Source: JAVXTH01 sp036641395 (GTDB taxonomy: Bacteria; Bacillota_I; Bacilli_A; Erysipelotrichales; Erysipelotrichaceae). From it: a DNA stretch of 64,000 nucleotides. The stretch spans positions 14,914 through 78,913 of the forward strand of contig JAVWEY010000002.1 in NCBI GenBank assembly GCA_036641395.1, in the 5' to 3' direction. The first letter of the stretch is position 1. Each line of letters opens with the position of its first letter. A program made the position numbers and the translations under genes. The notes under the pieces are model-generated. The model worked only from the letters and a program-made list of their open reading frames with translations, was not told where the DNA came from and made no database searches. Below are positions 42,164 through 52,128 of the stretch, in pieces.

Positions 42164-44329
42164 ATGCAAATCGTTCATGTTTATATTGAATATTCTTCTT
42201 TAAGCCTTAATCGCACGTTTACCTACTTAAGTGGTTTGTTTCATGTTAAGAAAGGAATTCGAGTTGAAGTTCCTTTTGGGAATAAAAGTTTAATTGGTTT
42301 TGTGGATAAAGTAGAAGAAGTGGATCAATCTTATTTAGATAATAGTAAGTACAAACTTAAGACAATCATTGGCTTATTAGATCAAGAACCGCTCATCAAT
42401 GATGAACTTTTTGAGTTAGCTTCTTATATGTCTTATAACTATATCGCATCAATGATTTCTTGTTTTCAAGTAATGTTACCGGCAAAGTTAAAACCTAAAT
42501 CAAATCATCATTCGATTAAAATGGAAGATTGGGTTGTTTATGAGAAAGAAGATCAAACATTAACAAGTAAACAAGCAATCGCACTTGCTGCTTTGAAAAA
42601 TGGCGAGGGTATGAAAAAAAGTGATTGGGTTAAAGAATATAAGAGTGTAACAAAGAAATTAATTGATTTACAACTTGTTAAGGTTTACCAAAAAGAAGCA
42701 AAGGCTAATTTAAATAATGAAAAGATGGAAGATGAAACTTTTGTTTTAAAGCAAGCGCAAAAAGATGCGATTGAAAAGATTATGGAAAAGCCAGGTTTTC
42801 AAGTTTCACTGCTTCATGGGGTTACTGGTTCTGGTAAGAGTGAAGTTTATTTACAACTTGCACAACAAATATTAAAGGAAGGAAAGCAGGTATTAATATT
42901 AGTTCCTGAAATATCTTTAACACCACAAATGGTGAAGCGAGTTAATATGCGATTTGCATCCAACGTAGCTATTTATCATTCTGCGCTAAATCCTCAAGAA
43001 AAATATGAACAGTTTAAATTAGTTAAGAATAATCAAGTTAAAATTGTTGTTGGTACAAGAAGTGCTATTTTTATGCCTTTTGAACATCTAGGCTTAATTG
43101 TTTTGGATGAAGAACATGATACAAGTTATAAACAAGATAGTTCTCCACGCTATCATTGTCGAGATATCGCTCTGTGGAGAGGTAAATACCATAACTGTAA
43201 AGTAATCTTAGGAAGTGCAACTCCTTCCTTAGAGTCTTACGCAAGAGCTTATAAGGGCAATTATCAACTGGTTGAGATGAATGCAAGAATCAATGCGAGT
43301 TTCCCTGATGTGAAAATGATTGAAATGCGAAAAGCAGTTAAAAATGGTGAGAATTATATTCTGTCGCAAGCTTTAGAAGATGCGATAGCAATGCGTTTAA
43401 ATAGGCATGAACAAGTAATCTTATTATTGAATCGTCGTGGGTATACACCAATTCTACGCTGTATTGCATGTGGTCACGTAGAAATGTGTCCGCATTGTGA
43501 GCAAGCGATGGCATATCATAAAGAAGATCACGTATTGAAGTGTCATACTTGTGGTTATCAAAAACCACTCCCTTATGAATGTCCAGAATGTAAAGAAAAT
43601 AAATGGCGTTATATTGGGGTAGGAACACAGCGCTTGGCAGAAATTGTTCAAGAAAAATTTCCTTTTGCTAAAATTATTCGGATGGACCGTGATACGACAA
43701 CGAAAAAAAATGCTCATGAGAAATTATTAACTTCCTTTGGTAAAGAAGGGGATATATTATTAGGTACACAAATGATTGCAAAGGGTCTTGACTTTGAACG
43801 AGTTAGTTTAGTGGGAATTGTAAATGGGGATGCTCTTCTTAATCGCAGTGACTATCGTTGTTGTGAGTTGACCTTTGATATGCTTGCACAGGCAAGTGGA
43901 CGCAGTGGCCGAGGCGATATTGTTGGGGAAGTATTATTACAATGCTATGATACCTCGCATTATGCTTTACAGTGCGCTGCCCATCATGACTATCGACAGT
44001 TCTTTGAAGTGGAAATGAAATATCGCCATTTGGCAAAATATCCACCTTATACTTATTTAAGTTCTATTTTATGTCTTCATAAAGATAAAGAGGTTGCAAA
44101 TCATGATGCAATCATGATTTCATCGATGCTGAAAGATTTTCCTGATTTAAAATGTTTAGGACCAAGTGAATTACTTAAAATTAAAGATGAATATCGATAT
44201 CGAATCATTTTAAAAGATAAAAATCATGATACATTGCTTCGCTATATGCATAAAGTATTAGCGTATCATAAAGAAGTAAAAGCTCGTTGTCGTTTGGAAT
44301 TAGATATGGATCCAATGATGTTAGAATAG
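42164..44329 (+). CDS. priA: Primosomal protein N' (replication restart helicase PriA)
   Basis: 721 residues. The N-terminal DNA-binding part (about 1-180) recognises fork ends; the helicase core has Walker A LHGVTGSGKSEVYLQ, DEAH-type LDEEHDTSYKQD, and motif VI QASGRSGRG. Between them lie the zinc sites CIACGHVEMCPHCEQ and CHTCGYQKPLPYECPEC. It reloads DnaB at stalled forks. The gene runs into the PAP2 gene with only eight bases between stop and ATG. Confidence 0.97.
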   Translation: MQIVHVYIEYSSLSLNRTFTYLSGLFHVKKGIRVEVPFGNKSLIGFVDKVEEVDQSYLDNSKYKLKTIIGLLDQEPLINDELFELASYMSYNYIASMISCFQVMLPAKLKPKSNHHSIKMEDWVVYEKEDQTLTSKQAIALAALKNGEGMKKSDWVKEYKSVTKKLIDLQLVKVYQKEAKANLNNEKMEDETFVLKQAQKDAIEKIMEKPGFQVSLLHGVTGSGKSEVYLQLAQQILKEGKQVLILVPEISLTPQMVKRVNMRFASNVAIYHSALNPQEKYEQFKLVKNNQVKIVVGTRSAIFMPFEHLGLIVLDEEHDTSYKQDSSPRYHCRDIALWRGKYHNCKVILGSATPSLESYARAYKGNYQLVEMNARINASFPDVKMIEMRKAVKNGENYILSQALEDAIAMRLNRHEQVILLLNRRGYTPILRCIACGHVEMCPHCEQAMAYHKEDHVLKCHTCGYQKPLPYECPECKENKWRYIGVGTQRLAEIVQEKFPFAKIIRMDRDTTTKKNAHEKLLTSFGKEGDILLGTQMIAKGLDFERVSLVGIVNGDALLNRSDYRCCELTFDMLAQASGRSGRGDIVGEVLLQCYDTSHYALQCAAHHDYRQFFEVEMKYRHLAKYPPYTYLSSILCLHKDKEVANHDAIMISSMLKDFPDLKCLGPSELLKIKDEYRYRIILKDKNHDTLLRYMHKVLAYHKEVKARCRLELDMDPMMLE

Positions 44330-44337
44330 GAGTACTT

Positions 44338-45120
44338 ATGAATAAAATAAAATATTTTGTTTATGCCATTTCATTAATATTAATGATTATTGGTGGTTTT
44401 TATGACTTAGTCATCGATCAGTATTTATATGATCCAAATAATTTATTTGGTTTATTCTTTCAAAATCATATTTTAAATATCATATTAGTAATCCTTCCTT
44501 TTGCGTTGCTTGTGTTTTATCGGATTCATAAGCAAATTGGTTATTTAATCCTTACGATAATCGCATGTATCTATGCAGCATATCGAATTAAAAATTACGT
44601 ACCTTTAAATAATGATATAGTTGCCCTTATTGTTATTACCATCCTATTATTTATTGGTTTATATTTTATTGTGAAAATAATGCCAATTCAGTTTTTAAAA
44701 GACTATGAAAAAGTCCTTATTTTGTTTTGCTTGTTACTTGTTACTTCAACGATACTAATTAATTTGATAAAACCTTTATGGGGTCGTATCCGTTTTCGTC
44801 AAATGCAAGATATAACGCAGTTTACGCCATGGTTTTTACCACAAGGAATTACCGGGTATTATTCTTTCCCTAGTGGACATACGGCGATGGCTTCAACTAT
44901 TCTAGTAATATGTGCTATTCCTGATTATGTTGAGCAGCAACGAGGAAATAAAAGAGTATTTAATTTCTTTGCATTTAGTTTCATTATCCTAATGGGTTTT
45001 TCAAGAATGATTGTTGGTGCACATTTTTTAAGTGATGTGACAGCGGGCTTTCTTGTTACTTATGTTTTATATTTATTACTTCGAAGATATTTTCGAAGAT
45101 GGGAGAATACACAATGGTGA
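44338..45120 (+). CDS. PAP2 family membrane phosphatase
   Basis: 260 residues from ATG 44338 (AGGAG overlapping the priA stop). About six spans. Phosphatase motifs: KPLWGRIRF (first motif, with Phe in place of the usual Pro), FPSGHTAM and SRMIVGAHFLSDVTAGF. Members hydrolyse undecaprenyl pyrophosphate, phosphatidic acid or PGP on the outer face of the membrane. In many Firmicutes def and fmt stand here between priA and rsmB; they are missing. Confidence 0.9.
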   Translation: MNKIKYFVYAISLILMIIGGFYDLVIDQYLYDPNNLFGLFFQNHILNIILVILPFALLVFYRIHKQIGYLILTIIACIYAAYRIKNYVPLNNDIVALIVITILLFIGLYFIVKIMPIQFLKDYEKVLILFCLLLVTSTILINLIKPLWGRIRFRQMQDITQFTPWFLPQGITGYYSFPSGHTAMASTILVICAIPDYVEQQRGNKRVFNFFAFSFIILMGFSRMIVGAHFLSDVTAGFLVTYVLYLLLRRYFRRWENTQW

Positions 45121-46364
45121 TAAGAGAAAAGATTTGGAGATTGTTATGTAATGTGGCGATTGATAAGAAATATGCGAATTTGTTATTAAGAAATGAACTA
45201 GGGGATTGGGATCAAAAAGAAAAGGCTTTTATTACCCAAATTGTTTATGGAACGTTACAGAATGCACGACTAGTTCGTTATGAATGGCAAGATTTGGTTA
45301 AACTTATGCCAAAAGAAGAAATATGTTTATTACTCGATATGAGTGTTTATCAATTACTCTTTATGGACCGTATTCCTGAATATGCAATTGTCAATGATGC
45401 GGTTGATATTGCGAAAAAAAGAAACAAAGGGAGTTACCAAAAATTGGTAAATGCAATCTTACATAAAGTTATTAAAAGAGGTAAAAGAGAAGTTGTTGGT
45501 AATCCTTTGGAAGTATTATCGATTACATATTCTTTACCATTGTGGCTTGTGAAAATGTGGAATGCTCAATATGGAGAAGAAATTTGTTATAAACTATGTG
45601 TTGATAATCTTACAACTGGTAAGACATGGGTTCGTTATGATGAACGCTTTGGTGATGTTGAATCGTTTTTAAAGAATAACAAACAATTTAGCGCAAGTGG
45701 TATCAACGATACTTGTTTAGTTTATAATTCTCATAAATTAATTGAAAGTGAAGCATATCTAAGTGGAATGATTTCGATACAAGATGCTTCTTCTCAGATG
45801 ATTGCATATGAACTTGAACCAAAAGCAAATGAACGTATTTTAGATTGTTGTGGTGCACCAGGCTCAAAAAGTAATCATATTGCAGCGCTTATGAATGATA
45901 CCGGAGTGCTTATTAGTGGAGATATACATGCTCATCGAGTTGAACTTATAAAACAGGGGGCGAAGCGTTGTCGATTAGATAGTATTGATGCAAGATTATT
46001 AGATGCAAGGCATTTAGATAAATATTTTGATGAAGCTAGTTTTGATCGTGTACTTGTTGATGTACCATGCAGTGGGTATGGTGTTTTAAAGGGTAAAAGT
46101 GATATTAAGTATCATATGCAAGGAAGCGATATGGATACTTTATTACCACTTCAAAAGGAAATTTTAAATAGTGCAGCCTTAATGGTTAAACAAAATGGTA
46201 TCTTAGTTTATTCAACTTGTACTTTGAATAAGAAAGAGAATGAAAAACAAATTGAAGAATTTTTGAAAACTCATTCTGATTATTTACTAGTTAAACAAGC
46301 AACCATTTTTCCCTTTACTTATGGTAGTGATGGTTTTTACTTTGCGAAATTAGTAAAACAATAA
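45114..46364 (+). CDS. rsmB: 16S rRNA (cytosine967-C5)-methyltransferase RsmB
   Basis: 416 residues from ATG 45114 (GGGAGA seven bases upstream), overlapping the PAP2 end by seven bases. An N-terminal NusB-like domain (REKIWRLLCNVAIDKKYANL) precedes the methyltransferase: motif I DCCGAPGSKSNHIAAL, motif IV VDVPCSGYGVL with one active-site Cys, and motif VI YSTCTLNKKENE with the catalytic Cys. It methylates C967 of 16S rRNA. Confidence 0.96.
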   Translation: MVIREKIWRLLCNVAIDKKYANLLLRNELGDWDQKEKAFITQIVYGTLQNARLVRYEWQDLVKLMPKEEICLLLDMSVYQLLFMDRIPEYAIVNDAVDIAKKRNKGSYQKLVNAILHKVIKRGKREVVGNPLEVLSITYSLPLWLVKMWNAQYGEEICYKLCVDNLTTGKTWVRYDERFGDVESFLKNNKQFSASGINDTCLVYNSHKLIESEAYLSGMISIQDASSQMIAYELEPKANERILDCCGAPGSKSNHIAALMNDTGVLISGDIHAHRVELIKQGAKRCRLDSIDARLLDARHLDKYFDEASFDRVLVDVPCSGYGVLKGKSDIKYHMQGSDMDTLLPLQKEILNSAALMVKQNGILVYSTCTLNKKENEKQIEEFLKTHSDYLLVKQATIFPFTYGSDGFYFAKLVKQ

Positions 46365-46413
46365 ATATTATTTTAATATTTAAAACGCTTCATTAGAATA
46401 TGTAACTAATTTA

Positions 46414-46422
46414 TGATAGAAT
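46414..46422 (+). promoter_or_regulatory. Extended -10 promoter before rlmN
   Basis: TGATAGAAT (46414-46422), 21 bases before the rlmN start codon. It may start the rlmN-prpC-pknB-rsgA-rpe-thiN transcript. Confidence 0.55.
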
Positions 46423-46442
46423 AAAAGACAGGTGATAAAATA

Positions 46443-47498
46443 ATGATATCTTTATATGATCAAAGTTATGATGAATTAAAAGAATTTTCTTTAAATCAAG
46501 GATGGAAAGCATACCGAGGCCATCAAATTTTTCGTTGGTTATATCGACAAAGAGTGATGGAAATTGAAGAAATGAGTGATTTAAAGAAAGAAACACGTGA
46601 TATCTTAAGAGAACACTTTACGTTAGCTCCTTTGCAACTACGTGATAAACAAATATCAAAAGATGGAACTCGTAAGTATTTATTTGCTTTAAGTGATGGT
46701 TCTTTAATTGAAAGTGTTTTGATGAGTTATGAATTTGGTAAGAGCATTTGTGTTACATCTCAAGTTGGATGTAACATGGGATGTGCTTTTTGCGCAAGTG
46801 GTTTATTAAAAAAGAAGCGTGATTTAACAGCAGGAGAAATGGTAGCACAAGTATTAATGGTACAAAAAGATTTGGATGAGAATCAGGAACGTTTGTCCCA
46901 TATTGTTGTGATGGGTACGGGTGAACCTTTTGATAATTATGATAATTTAATGAAATTTCTAAAGATTGTAAACGATGATCAAGGCTTAGGAATTGGAGCT
47001 CGTCATATTACAATCTCTACATGTGGTATTGTTCCACGTATTTATGACTTTTCAAAGGAGCATACGCAATATAATTTGGCAATTTCACTTCATGCACCTA
47101 ATGATGAATTGAGAAATGAATTAATGCCAATTAATAAAGCTTATCCACTGGATGAGTTAATGAAAGCAATTGATGTTTATATGAGTGAAAATAATCGACG
47201 TTTAACTTTTGAATATATCTTATTACGAGGTGTAAATGATAAAAAAGAACACATTGCTCAACTAGCAAAATTGGTTAAAGGAATCAATGCTTATGTGAAT
47301 TTGATTCCATATAATGCAGTCGATGAAAACGGGTATCAAGGAGTAGATTATCCGCATGCGATGCGTTTTTATGATGCTTTGATGAAACTTGGAGTACGCT
47401 GTACGATTCGCAAGGAACACGGTGGCGATATTGACGCAGCTTGTGGCCAATTACGTGCTAAACATATGCGTAAAAACATGCAAGAGGTGATAAAATGA
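46443..47498 (+). CDS. rlmN: Dual-specificity rRNA/tRNA adenine-C2 methyltransferase RlmN
   Basis: 351 residues, radical SAM. It methylates A2503 of 23S rRNA and A37 of some tRNAs. Cluster motif CNMGCAFCASG, the methyl-carrying Cys in DIDAACGQLR near the C terminus, and the second conserved Cys in STCGIVPRI. GRKYLFALSDG-type TRKYLFALSDG and VVMGTGEPFDNYD are family marks. AGGTGATAAAATA precedes the ATG; it overlaps prpC by four bases. Confidence 0.97.
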   Translation: MISLYDQSYDELKEFSLNQGWKAYRGHQIFRWLYRQRVMEIEEMSDLKKETRDILREHFTLAPLQLRDKQISKDGTRKYLFALSDGSLIESVLMSYEFGKSICVTSQVGCNMGCAFCASGLLKKKRDLTAGEMVAQVLMVQKDLDENQERLSHIVVMGTGEPFDNYDNLMKFLKIVNDDQGLGIGARHITISTCGIVPRIYDFSKEHTQYNLAISLHAPNDELRNELMPINKAYPLDELMKAIDVYMSENNRRLTFEYILLRGVNDKKEHIAQLAKLVKGINAYVNLIPYNAVDENGYQGVDYPHAMRFYDALMKLGVRCTIRKEHGGDIDAACGQLRAKHMRKNMQEVIK

Positions 47499-48235
47499 AT
47501 GTGTTTGGAATTAGTGATAAAGGATTAGTTCGTGAAGATAACCAAGACAGTTTTTTTATGACAACGAATCATCATGGTGACTTTATAGCGGTTGTATGTG
47601 ATGGCATTGGTGGTGGCGTTGCAGGAGATGTTGCTAGTAAAATGGCAGTTAATGAGTTACAAGCATCTTTTCATGTAGCAGCCTTATTTCATTCAGACCA
47701 AGAAGTAAAAAACTGGTTGAAAACGACAATTAAAAAAGCAAATGATATTATTTTCTCACAGTCTTCTAAGAGTAAGGCTCAAAGAGGTATGGGAACAACA
47801 ATTGTTGGTGTCTTAATTACAAAGGATAATAAGGCATATATTTTTAATGTTGGAGATTCACGTACGTATGGTTATTATGATGAATTAATATGTTTAACTC
47901 AAGATCATAATTTAGTAACGGATTTAATGAAAGCAGGCGAAATCGATAAAGCAAAATCATTAAGTCTTACGAAAGGCAATATGCTTACCAATGCGTTAGG
48001 AATTTGGGATGATTTAAAGATTGATATCAATAAAATTAAAGATGATTATCGCTATCTTTTAATATGCTCGGATGGTTTACATAGTTACGTACCTGAAGGG
48101 GTTATTGCTCATGTATTAAGCGGAAAAGAAGACGTAAAGAGCAAAGCAGAACATTTGATTAAACTATCAATTAAAGCTGGAGGTTATGATAATGTAAGTG
48201 TCATTATCATCGAAGGAGAAAATACTCATGAATAA
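47495..48235 (+). CDS. prpC: PP2C-type Ser/Thr phosphatase (Stp/PrpC)
   Basis: 246 residues. A PPM-family metal-dependent phosphatase that reverses PknB phosphorylation. Metal-binding residues: REDNQDSFF, VVCDGIGGGVAGDVAS, CSDGLHSYV and GGYDNVSVIII. Its start overlaps rlmN, and its end overlaps the kinase gene by eight bases, an arrangement conserved in Firmicutes. Confidence 0.96.
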   Translation: MNVFGISDKGLVREDNQDSFFMTTNHHGDFIAVVCDGIGGGVAGDVASKMAVNELQASFHVAALFHSDQEVKNWLKTTIKKANDIIFSQSSKSKAQRGMGTTIVGVLITKDNKAYIFNVGDSRTYGYYDELICLTQDHNLVTDLMKAGEIDKAKSLSLTKGNMLTNALGIWDDLKIDINKIKDDYRYLLICSDGLHSYVPEGVIAHVLSGKEDVKSKAEHLIKLSIKAGGYDNVSVIIIEGENTHE

Positions 48236-49907
48236 AATGTTAGCAGATCGCTATATGTTGGTCACTTCACTTGGGCAAGGTGGAATGGCTGATGTTTATT
48301 TAGGAATTGATACCATTTTAAATCGTGAAGTTGCGATTAAAATATTACGTGGAGCATTGGCAAATGATCCAGTTACACTATTGCGTTTTCAAAGAGAAGC
48401 AAATGCGGCAAGTAAATTATCTCACCCAAATGTTGTGGAAGTATATGATGTTGGTGAAAGTGAAAATCGTCATTATATCGTAATGGAATATGTTCGTGGA
48501 AGAACCTTAAAACAATTAATTAATCAACGAGGGGCTTTGCATAAAGAGGAAGCTGTCGAAATTATGATTCAACTTACTTCGGCTGTCCAACATGCCCATG
48601 AAAATAATATTATTCATCGTGATATTAAACCACAAAATGTTTTAGTAAAAGATGATGGAACGGTTAAAATAACCGACTTTGGCATTGCTTTAGCGCATGA
48701 TGCAGTCCAATTAACACAAAGTGATGCAGTCCTTGGTAGTGCTCATTATCTCGCTCCAGAAACAACGCGAGGAGAGCCTGCAACGAATCAAATAGATATC
48801 TATGCTTTAGGTATTGTATTCTATGAATTATTAGTTGGCGATGTTCCTTTTCATGGTGAAAGTCCAGTTTCGATTGCAATGAAACACTTACGTGAAGAAG
48901 TCCCAAGTGTGCGTGAATTTAATCCGACTTTACCACAATCAATAGAAAATATTATTATTAAAGCAACCGCTAAAAACAAATCGCTTCGTTACAAAACCGC
49001 AAAAATAATGTTAGAAGATTTGAATCTTTGTCTATTACCAGAATATTCAAATGTTCCTAAACTAGTATTTCCGGTTGAAAATGGGGAACCTACGCGGGTT
49101 GTTGAACATCGTGATATGGAACGAGTAACTCAGGTTAATCAAAATAATATTAATTCAAAAAAAGCAGAGAATAATTCTAAGAAAACAATTATAGGAATTC
49201 TATTGGGTGTAATTGGGATCCTTGGTATTGTTGTTTTATTATATTTTTCAGGAATTATATCGGGATTTTCACCAAATAAATCGTTAACGATTCCAGATGT
49301 AAGTAATATGAGTGTTATCGAAGCAAAAAACACATTGGAAGAATTAGGACTAAAAGTAAGTAGTGATAATGAAAAAGAATTACATCATAGTATTAAAAAT
49401 GGGAAAGTAATTGGAGTAAATCCAGCCATTGGAAAAGAAATTAAAGAAGGAAGTGAAGTTTCTTTAATTGTATCTCGTGGATTATTTTACACGATTCAAG
49501 ATTATACAGGTAAAAATGTCGATGAAGTTTCTAAAATGTTTGAAAGCAAGGGACTTAAGATTCAAATCGATAAGACTGATATTGCTAGTAGTTCTAAACC
49601 ATATGGAACAATTTTAAAACAAACATTACTAGATAAAGGCGATGACATCGATCCTGATAAATGGGTTACGATTGGTTTTGAAGTTGCTGCTTATCCAGAA
49701 TTTGTCGTAAGCGGAATTAAGGGTAAAACTTTAAAGGAAGCAAAAGATATTTTAACAAAACAAGGTGCAAAAGTAATTACGGAACAGAAATTCAGTGAAG
49801 AAGAAGTACCTGAAAATCAAAAAGGTCTTGTAATCGGTTCAAATCCAGAGGAACAAAGTTATTATATTCAAAAGGAAGATAACGTGATTACGTTATATTA
49901 TTACTAA
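48228..49907 (+). CDS. pknB: Ser/Thr protein kinase PknB with PASTA domains
   Basis: 559 residues from ATG 48228 (GGAG eight bases upstream). Cytoplasmic kinase: glycine loop LGQGGMADVYLG, VAIKIL lysine, HRDIKPQN, DFGIA and APE. One TM segment (about 320-344), then three PASTA repeats outside (about 350-425, 426-495, 496-559), which bind muropeptides or lipid II. It couples wall state to division and growth. The kinase regulates proteins of cell wall synthesis in relatives. Confidence 0.96.
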   Translation: MNKMLADRYMLVTSLGQGGMADVYLGIDTILNREVAIKILRGALANDPVTLLRFQREANAASKLSHPNVVEVYDVGESENRHYIVMEYVRGRTLKQLINQRGALHKEEAVEIMIQLTSAVQHAHENNIIHRDIKPQNVLVKDDGTVKITDFGIALAHDAVQLTQSDAVLGSAHYLAPETTRGEPATNQIDIYALGIVFYELLVGDVPFHGESPVSIAMKHLREEVPSVREFNPTLPQSIENIIIKATAKNKSLRYKTAKIMLEDLNLCLLPEYSNVPKLVFPVENGEPTRVVEHRDMERVTQVNQNNINSKKAENNSKKTIIGILLGVIGILGIVVLLYFSGIISGFSPNKSLTIPDVSNMSVIEAKNTLEELGLKVSSDNEKELHHSIKNGKVIGVNPAIGKEIKEGSEVSLIVSRGLFYTIQDYTGKNVDEVSKMFESKGLKIQIDKTDIASSSKPYGTILKQTLLDKGDDIDPDKWVTIGFEVAAYPEFVVSGIKGKTLKEAKDILTKQGAKVITEQKFSEEEVPENQKGLVIGSNPEEQSYYIQKEDNVITLYYY

Positions 49908-50776
49908 TGGAAAAAGGTCGTATTATTAGAATTATATCGAATCAATATATGGTTAGAAATGAAGCAAATGAGAACTTAATTTGTGTTGCAATGGGAAAAC
50001 TGCGTAAAAATGCATCACCAATTGTTGGTGATATTGTTGATATTGAACGTTTTTCGTCCCAGATTGGGATTCAAAAGATATATCCACGGCGTAATGAATT
50101 GAAGCGGCCATTAGTTTCAAATGTGGATCAAGCAATTATTGTAATGTCTTATATTGAACCAACTTTCTCTACAACGCTGGTTGATCGTTTGATTTTTTTA
50201 GTAACCTATGCAGGAATAAAACCACTTATTTGTGTTACTAAGATGGATTTAGTAAAAGAAAATGATCCGATTTACGGAATTATTGAAGATTATCGTAAGA
50301 GTGGTTATCAAGTCTTTGAGAGTGGAGAAGGAATTGATGATCATAAGTTATTCGAAGCAATTGATCACAAAATATCGGTATTAACAGGCCAAAGTGGTGC
50401 GGGAAAGAGTTCTTTGCTTAATCGTATGGAACCAACCTTTCATTTAAATACACAAGTAATTTCTAAAGCACTTGGTCGAGGAAAACATACAACAAGACAT
50501 TGTGAATTGTTACCAGTTGGTAATGGTTGGATTGCGGATACTCCAGGTTTCTCTTCTTTAGATTTTTCAACAATGGATTTGACAAAATTAGCGGCTAGTA
50601 TTCCAGATTTTCAAAGTGAAATCGGGCATTGTCGTTTTCATAACTGCGTTCATGTCAATGAACCAGATTGTGCGATTGTCAAAGGTGTTGCAAATGGTGA
50701 AATATCTAAAATACGTTATCGTAATTATTTAGAGATTGCTGCCATGATTCGTTTGCAACCAAGTAAATACAAATAA
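49907..50776 (+). CDS. rsgA: Ribosome small-subunit GTPase RsgA
   Basis: 289 residues. A circularly permuted GTPase for late 30S assembly: N-terminal OB fold, then G4 TKMDLV before G1 GQSGAGKSSLLNR and G3 DTPGFSS, and a C-terminal zinc domain with CRFHNCVHVNEPDC. Its ATG overlaps the pknB stop (TAATG), so translation is coupled. Typical length. Confidence 0.97.
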   Translation: MEKGRIIRIISNQYMVRNEANENLICVAMGKLRKNASPIVGDIVDIERFSSQIGIQKIYPRRNELKRPLVSNVDQAIIVMSYIEPTFSTTLVDRLIFLVTYAGIKPLICVTKMDLVKENDPIYGIIEDYRKSGYQVFESGEGIDDHKLFEAIDHKISVLTGQSGAGKSSLLNRMEPTFHLNTQVISKALGRGKHTTRHCELLPVGNGWIADTPGFSSLDFSTMDLTKLAASIPDFQSEIGHCRFHNCVHVNEPDCAIVKGVANGEISKIRYRNYLEIAAMIRLQPSKYK

Positions 50777-50790
50777 GCGAGGTGCTAATA

Positions 50791-51456
50791 ATGCAGACAG
50801 AAAAGAAAGAAGTAATCATTGCTCCCTCTATTTTATCTTTAGATTATAGTAGAGTGAGTGAACAGTTAGAAATATTGATGGAAAGCGAAGCAAAGTGGCT
50901 TCATTTTGACGTTATGGATGGGCATTTTGTACCTAATTTAACGTTTGGCCCTGATATGTTGAAAGGCTTTAAAAAGAAAACTGGAATGTTTATGGATGTA
51001 CATATTATGGTGGATAATCCTAAGTTTTTTGCGGATATTTTTGTTGATGCAGGAGCTGATTTATTAACCTTTCATTTAGAAGCATGTGCGGATAAGAAGG
51101 AAGCTAGAGGCTTATGCGAAAGAATTCATGAGAAAAATTCATTGGCAGGAATATCACTTAAGCCTAAAACTTCAGTAGAAGAAATTTTACCTTTATTAGA
51201 TGTTGTTGATGTTGTTTTGATTATGAGTGTTGAACCAGGCTTTGGCGGTCAATCTTTTATGAGTGAAATGTTAGATAAAGTAAGAACTTTAAAAAATGAA
51301 ATTAAACGTCGTAATTTAAATTGTTTAATTGAGATTGATGGTGGTATTAATTTACAAACAAGTAAAGTTAGCGTAGCAGCGGGATGTGATATTCTTGTAG
51401 CAGGTAGTTATATATTCAAACAAGATATTAAAGAAGCAATCGCTACCCTTAAATGA
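50791..51456 (+). CDS. rpe: Ribulose-phosphate 3-epimerase
   Basis: 221 residues from ATG 50791 after GAGGTG. A TIM-barrel enzyme of the pentose phosphate pathway. Motifs: IAPSILSLDYSR, HFDVMDGHFVPNLTFG (metal ligands His and Asp), MSVEPGFGGQSFM, and EIDGGI. Overlaps thiN by four bases. Confidence 0.97.
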   Translation: MQTEKKEVIIAPSILSLDYSRVSEQLEILMESEAKWLHFDVMDGHFVPNLTFGPDMLKGFKKKTGMFMDVHIMVDNPKFFADIFVDAGADLLTFHLEACADKKEARGLCERIHEKNSLAGISLKPKTSVEEILPLLDVVDVVLIMSVEPGFGGQSFMSEMLDKVRTLKNEIKRRNLNCLIEIDGGINLQTSKVSVAAGCDILVAGSYIFKQDIKEAIATLK

Positions 51457-52070
51457 AACGTGTTTGTTTAGTTGCAGGGATGAGTAAGGTTATACCTGAT
51501 CTTACAAACTGCGATTATATTGGTGTTGATGGTGGCGCGATTAAGTGCTTAAAACAGGGAATTAAAATGCAAGTTGCGATTGGAGATTTTGATTCAATTG
51601 CTAATATTGAGTTAATTGAATTAGAGAAAATAACGAATGTAATTCAACTTTCAACCCATAAAAATGAAACAGATAGCGAAGCTGCTATTATCTATGCTAT
51701 AAAACATAAGTATGATGAAATTATCCTTTATGGAGGATTAGGTGGTCGAATGGATCATGAATTAGCAAATTTGTATTTGCTAATTTACCGTTATCCTAAT
51801 TTAGTTTTAATGAATGAAGATAATCGAATCAGAGTTTTAGAAGTTGGAACTTATTATATTCCAAAAGAATATACTTATTTATCTTTTTTAGCGCTTGTCC
51901 CAAGTGATATTAGTGAACAAGGTGTGGCTTATCCATTAGATCATGCGATAATTAGTTGTAGTGATATTTATACTGTTTCAAATGAAATAATCGAAGAAGC
52001 GAAGATTACAATTCATTATGGAAAGGTACTGATGATGGAAAGTAATGATAAAGAAAAGCAATCAAAATGA
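51453..52070 (+). CDS. thiN: Thiamine pyrophosphokinase
   Basis: 205 residues. It converts thiamine to thiamine diphosphate with ATP. Visible motifs: DYIGVDGGAIKCLKQG, VAIGDFDSI, the substrate loop THKNETDSEAAI, and GGLGGRMDHELANLYLL. The last part (LDHAIISCSDIYTVSNEI) is the usual thiamine-binding domain, with serine for the expected GISN motif region. Last gene of the cluster. Confidence 0.95.
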   Translation: MKRVCLVAGMSKVIPDLTNCDYIGVDGGAIKCLKQGIKMQVAIGDFDSIANIELIELEKITNVIQLSTHKNETDSEAAIIYAIKHKYDEIILYGGLGGRMDHELANLYLLIYRYPNLVLMNEDNRIRVLEVGTYYIPKEYTYLSFLALVPSDISEQGVAYPLDHAIISCSDIYTVSNEIIEEAKITIHYGKVLMMESNDKEKQSK

Positions 52071-52097
52071 GATAAACTCTAAATTGATTGCTTTTTA
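52054..52097 (+). terminator. Terminator of the rlmN-thiN operon
   Basis: AAAAGCAATCA (52054-52064) pairs with TGATTGCTTTTT (52085-52096). The thiN stop lies in the loop. Confidence 0.82.
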
Positions 52098-52102
52098 ATA
52101 TG

Positions 52103-52128
52103 AAAAAAACAGATTTTCATCTGTTTTA
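52103..52128 (-). terminator. Terminator of rpmB
   Basis: On the minus strand AAACAGA and TCTGTTT form a hairpin followed by a T run, right after the rpmB stop. Confidence 0.85.
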
